64,000 nucleotides of DNA. It comes from Leptospira licerasiae serovar Varillal str. VAR 010. GTDB taxonomy: Bacteria; Spirochaetota; Leptospiria; Leptospirales; Leptospiraceae. The stretch lies in NCBI RefSeq assembly GCF_000244755.1, contig NZ_AHOO02000013.1:434001-498000 (forward strand). Direction: 5' to 3'. Positions 61,051 to 64,000 of the stretch are shown here, one piece after another. Within the stretch, counting starts at the first letter, position 1; the number at the start of each line of letters is the position of its first letter. The notes beneath the pieces are model-generated. The model ran no database searches. It was not told the origin of the DNA and was given only the letters and a program-made list of their open reading frames with translations. The translations under genes were made by a program, and so were the position numbers.

Positions 61051-62187
61051 TTGACTAATCTAAACGAAAAGAAATACAAGATCGCCTTGGACGCAAGGCC
61101 TTTATCCACGCCCGTATCAGGAGTCGGTAGATTGATCGAATCCATTCTAAAGGGTTTCGAAAAAGATTCCAATTTTGAATTTTATCTTTTTTCTCACCGA
61201 CCGATCCACGAAGGTTATTCTGATCTATTCAAAAATCCGAATATTAAACCTGTGATTGGGCAGGGTCTATTCTCTGTAAAGGGTGGCATTTACTTTGCAT
61301 TCTACCTTCCTTTCCAATTGAGAAAGTATGAGATCGATCTGTTTTGGGGAACTCAGCAAGTATTCCCTCTTTTCTTACACAAGAATATCCCCGGAGTGTT
61401 GACCTATCACGATTTTGTGGCGTATCGATTTCCGGAAACAATGAGGCCGATCGCAAGATTCCAGCAGCTATTTTATTTAAGAAGGAGTATCCAAAGAGCT
61501 GATTTTATTCTGGCTAACTCAGAATTCACCGCCTCCGAGATCTTAAAGTATTCTTCTTTTTCCAAAGATAAGATCCAAGTCATCTATCCAGGTTACGATC
61601 CTAAGGAGATCCGAAAGATCAAAACTCCTCCTACAGAAAGGATCTCTGAACTTCCTAAAAAATTTTTTCTAACGGTGTCCACTTTAGAACCGAGAAAAAA
61701 TTTCGGAACACTTCTAAACGCGTATCAAGAAGCCAGAAAGGAAAAATCGGATCTGGTTTGGGTCCATGCAGGTAAGGAAGGTTGGGAATCTCCGGAGTTT
61801 TTGGAAAAATTCAAAGACTTATCCGTATCCGGAGAGCTATACTGGTTTGATTTCGTGACGGAAGAAGAGCTGAAATATCTATATTCTCAGGCGAACCTTT
61901 TTATTTTTCCATCCATCTACGAAGGGTTTGGGATCCCACTTTTAGAAGCGCTTGCATATTCTCTGCCTTGTATCGTTTCCGATCTAGAAGTATTCAGGGA
62001 AATAGGAAAAAAATCCTGTAAATATATTTCTCCGGAATCACCCGAAGATTGGAAAAATGCAATTTTGGATTTTCAAAAGAGGAAGTTTAAGTTTGTAAAG
62101 GCGGATCTAGCAAGATTCGAGAGAAAAAAGTCCGCATCGATCGTGAAAATGATCTTCAGAGATCTAGTTTCCGCTAAAAGATCCTAA
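61051..62187 (+). CDS. GT4 family glycosyltransferase
   Basis: A 378-residue GT-B glycosyltransferase. The N-terminal donor-side part includes IALDARPLSTPVSGVGRLIE and ILANSEFTASEI; the C-terminal part shows FLTVSTLEPRKNFGTLLNA, KDLSVSGELYWFDFVTEEEL and the family's EGFGIPLLEALAYSLP, in which the E-x7-E pair binds the nucleotide-sugar. The protein should act at the cytoplasmic membrane face on a surface polysaccharide or glycolipid. The start is TTG. Its last 24 bases overlap the oppositely directed gene at 62164. Confidence 0.9.
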   Translation: MTNLNEKKYKIALDARPLSTPVSGVGRLIESILKGFEKDSNFEFYLFSHRPIHEGYSDLFKNPNIKPVIGQGLFSVKGGIYFAFYLPFQLRKYEIDLFWGTQQVFPLFLHKNIPGVLTYHDFVAYRFPETMRPIARFQQLFYLRRSIQRADFILANSEFTASEILKYSSFSKDKIQVIYPGYDPKEIRKIKTPPTERISELPKKFFLTVSTLEPRKNFGTLLNAYQEARKEKSDLVWVHAGKEGWESPEFLEKFKDLSVSGELYWFDFVTEEELKYLYSQANLFIFPSIYEGFGIPLLEALAYSLPCIVSDLEVFREIGKKSCKYISPESPEDWKNAILDFQKRKFKFVKADLARFERKKSASIVKMIFRDLVSAKRS

Positions 62188-62583
62188 TATCTTTTGTAAA
62201 AAAGACTTTTTACCTACCTCTATCGTTCCTGAAAAAATAATGTCGGTAGAGGATTTCCAATGGATATGTATCCGATTTATATCCAAGGCCTGGAAATAAA
62301 TTTGTTCGGTCGGACTTACGTTCCAAACGAATAGATCTTCTTTTCTTGTCCAAGATCGGTCAGTCCAATCTGTACAGATCCTTTCTATAGTTTTGCCGGA
62401 TCTTAATTGTAGGATGAATCCTTTTTTGGGATCTAAAAATGCCAAGAGGATCGGGGGTTTGGCTGATCCTTCGGGGGCTCCTGAATCAAAATGGATCCCT
62501 TCTCCTTGGAACCTTCTTCCTTCCAAATAAGATCGGAATTCTGCAAATTGGAAATAGTAATTGTAGATCCTGGTTTCTTCCAA
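62164..62583 (-). CDS. Hypothetical protein
   Basis: A 139-residue protein of unknown function. The sequence is beta-rich, with EIRIYNYY-like EETRIYNYYFQFAEF at the start and WKSSTDIIFSGTIEVGKKS near the end, and no signal peptide. The start is TTG; its base triplet forms part of a small palindrome (62581-62597, CAAGGTTGAAAACCTTG). Its 3' end overlaps the GT4 gene by 24 bases in convergent orientation. It may be a real conserved leptospiral gene but I have no family for it. Confidence 0.6.
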   Translation of the reverse strand: MEETRIYNYYFQFAEFRSYLEGRRFQGEGIHFDSGAPEGSAKPPILLAFLDPKKGFILQLRSGKTIERICTDWTDRSWTRKEDLFVWNVSPTEQIYFQALDINRIHIHWKSSTDIIFSGTIEVGKKSFLQKILGSFSGN

Positions 62584-62685
62584 GGTTGAAAACCTTGTAC
62601 AAGTTTTTGATCTCCGCTCTTTAAAGCAAGGTAGAATTGGTAGTAAATGACTTGTAGCTTTGATTCTTATTTGTACTCTGGAAGT

Positions 62686-63192
62686 ATGGTTTTTAGAAAA
62701 GCCTGGTCTGTTTTCCTTCTTCTTTTTTTTATTTTATTCTTAAACGATTGTAGATCGGACGAGCAACCGTTGCTCTACCAGGTGACCCTTCAAGATTGGG
62801 ATGGGAATTCCCATAAGTTTTCGGAAGACAAGGGTAAGTTAGTGGTCTTGGATTTTTGGGCGAGCTGGTGTGAACCTTGTAAAAAAGCGGTGCCTGTAGT
62901 CGAAAAACTGAGAGAAAAATTGAAAGATTCTCCTGCAGTCGTATTAGGCGTGAATACGGAAGACGATCTAAGTTTAGAAGAGATTAAAAAAGCTGCTTCC
63001 GAATTCGGAATGTTATACCCGAGTCTTTTGGACCCGAAATGGGAACTTGTGACTCCTCTTAAAATAGAAGGGCAGCCCGCATTATTCGTATTTAGCAAAT
63101 CCGGAAAGAAACTTCATTCCCAATACGGAATTTCAGAGAAAGATCTACCAATATTGGCCGGAAGACTAAAAAACTGGCTCGAATCCCCTTAA
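62686..63192 (+). CDS. TlpA/ResA-like thioredoxin-fold protein
   Basis: A membrane-anchored thiol-disulphide oxidoreductase of 168 residues when read from the ATG at 62686. The N-terminal hydrophobic stretch (VFLLLFFILFLNDC) is an anchor or export signal; a lipid attachment at Cys22 is possible but Asp before it is unusual. The thioredoxin domain has LVVLDFWASWCEPCKKAVP with Cys62 and Cys65, and the cis-Pro in IEGQPALFVFS. TlpA/ResA proteins reduce disulphides outside the cytoplasm, for example during cytochrome c maturation. The frame is open to an ATG at 62647, which is less likely because it would add residues before the signal. Confidence 0.88.
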   Translation: MVFRKAWSVFLLLFFILFLNDCRSDEQPLLYQVTLQDWDGNSHKFSEDKGKLVVLDFWASWCEPCKKAVPVVEKLREKLKDSPAVVLGVNTEDDLSLEEIKKAASEFGMLYPSLLDPKWELVTPLKIEGQPALFVFSKSGKKLHSQYGISEKDLPILAGRLKNWLESP

Positions 63193-63359
63193 AATCGGGT
63201 TTTATCCATAACGACCGTGTAACAAAAAACCAAACTCAGACTCGTTTTAAAAAAAAGGATTTATCTTTCAGCATTTCCTTGGAATCTGGAATCAGATCAC
63301 CGGTAGGTGCTGCCGGACATCATCCATCTTTCCAATTCATTTCAGGAGAATTTCCATTC

Positions 63360-64000
63360 ATGGCTGAGAACCTCGCCCAATTATTTCGTGAGTCAGCAGA
63401 AAAATTTAAAAATAAACCTGCTTTCTTGTACAAAGACGCGCAAAAGAATTATTTGCCGATCACCTACTCGGAGTTATACGAAGCAGGTGTGAATCTTGCC
63501 GAGGCTTTGATTGATCTAGGTATTCAATCTAGAGACCATGTCGCGTTACTCGCGGATAACCGTGTGGAATGGATCATCGCGGATTACGGTATTATCATGA
63601 CAGGTGCGGCTGACGTTCCTAGAGGAACGGATATCACCGACTCGGAAATCGTGTATATCGTTAGCCACTCCGAGTCCGAAGTCGTATTTATAGAGAACGA
63701 TAAAATGTTGGAGAAATTCAACAGGAACAAATCACAGCTCGGAAAAGTAAAAACGATTATCATAATGGATAAGGAATCCGAGGCTCCAGGCGTTCTAAAA
63801 ATGTACGACCTGATCGAAAAGGGAAAAAGTTTAAGAGCTTCCGGTTCTCGTAAAGTAGAGGATAGAGTCGCTGCGATCAAACCTGAGGATCTTTTCACTC
63901 TGATCTATACTTCCGGAACTACCGGTCTTCCTAAAGGTGTTCAATTAAGACATTCTAATATGATGCACCAAGTATTGAACGTAACTCCTATGTTAAAGAT
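63360..64000 (+). CDS. AMP-forming acyl-CoA synthetase, N-terminal part (3' end outside window)
   Basis: The first 213 codons of an ANL-superfamily adenylate-forming enzyme, probably a long-chain fatty acid-CoA ligase. After MAENLAQLFRESAEKF come YSELYEAGVNLAEALIDLGI, VALLADNRVEWIIADYGI and the AMP-binding P-loop LIYTSGTTGLPKGVQLRHSN near residue 182, which is the family signature. The ATG has CAGGAGAA about nine bases upstream. The rest lies beyond the window. It probably activates fatty acids for beta-oxidation or lipid synthesis, as Leptospira uses long-chain fatty acids as its main carbon source. Confidence 0.93.
   Translation, partial: MAENLAQLFRESAEKFKNKPAFLYKDAQKNYLPITYSELYEAGVNLAEALIDLGIQSRDHVALLADNRVEWIIADYGIIMTGAADVPRGTDITDSEIVYIVSHSESEVVFIENDKMLEKFNRNKSQLGKVKTIIIMDKESEAPGVLKMYDLIEKGKSLRASGSRKVEDRVAAIKPEDLFTLIYTSGTTGLPKGVQLRHSNMMHQVLNVTPMLK

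Noticed and set aside
1..64000. tRNA, rRNA, tmRNA, RNase P or SRP RNA genes
   Set aside because: No matching conserved stems or cores were recognised in the gaps; detection by eye is limited, and a covariance search would be decisive.
1..64000. CRISPR array or prophage
   Set aside because: No regular direct repeats with spacers and no phage structural genes were seen; XerD is the housekeeping recombinase rather than a phage integrase.

Overview
This window is chromosomal DNA from a spirochaete, almost certainly a Leptospira. Several things point there: a diderm envelope gene set (BamA, HldD, a candidate lipid A phosphate methyltransferase of the LmtA type), short cysteine-rich lipoproteins, a very large spirochaete-type coiled-coil protein, a large membrane-anchored TPR protein that may be the periplasmic flagellar collar protein FlcA, and a single-domain bacterial histone. 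By eye the base composition is in the low forties of percent GC, higher than L. interrogans, which would fit an intermediate or environmental clade. I computed no statistics and ran no search. No rRNA, tRNA, CRISPR array, prophage or insertion sequence was recognised.

Layout. 1-4.6 kb: 3' end of guaB, a LolA-like protein, rsmE, a cysteine-rich lipoprotein, thiS-thiE and a WecG/TagA glycosyltransferase. 4.7-10.2 kb: a 1232-residue TPR protein, divergent from a secreted double CBM48-like protein and a membrane protein. 10.2-16 kb: trxB and a probable O-acylation locus (SGNH hydrolase, MBOAT acyltransferase, second SGNH protein, TPR lipoprotein). 16-24 kb: xerD, an RsbW-like kinase, a lipoprotein, a FapA-type protein, TPR and membrane proteins, cheX with a SurA/PpiD-like partner. 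24-29.2 kb: candidate lmtA and a four-gene overlapping GldA/GldF/GldG-like ABC operon ending in a DUF4340 protein. 29.2-36.2 kb: a STAS protein, a methyltransferase, the giant coiled-coil protein, the bacterial histone, map and a DUF350 protein. 36.2-43.4 kb: queG, a Prc-type S41 protease with a secreted partner, a Pr6Pr membrane protein, and an AraC regulator divergent from a dehydrogenase. 43.6-49.8 kb: mutY, a UbiD-family decarboxylase, hldD, an ArsR regulator, a FabG-like dehydrogenase and an HATPase protein. 50.4-64 kb: a secreted SGNH hydrolase, recN, an ExbB/ExbD pair, bamA, a PcrA-type helicase, a CysQ-like phosphatase, a GT4 glycosyltransferase, a TlpA-like thioredoxin and the start of an acyl-CoA synthetase gene.

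How the genes fit together. Much of the window serves the cell envelope: BamA and ExbB/D, heptose and lipid A modification, MBOAT/SGNH acylation, and periplasmic proteolysis. A second theme is chromosome biology: XerD, RecN, PcrA, MutY, a histone and a very large coiled-coil protein. A third is regulation by partner switching and chemotaxis: an RsbW-like kinase, a STAS antagonist, a second HATPase protein and CheX.

The most striking items are the histone-fold gene next to the giant coiled-coil gene, with an alternative start that would add a basic tail; an IMP dehydrogenase with eukaryote-type active-site residues; the GldA/F/G-like ABC operon; and families of short intergenic palindromes, one of which lies inside a coding region.
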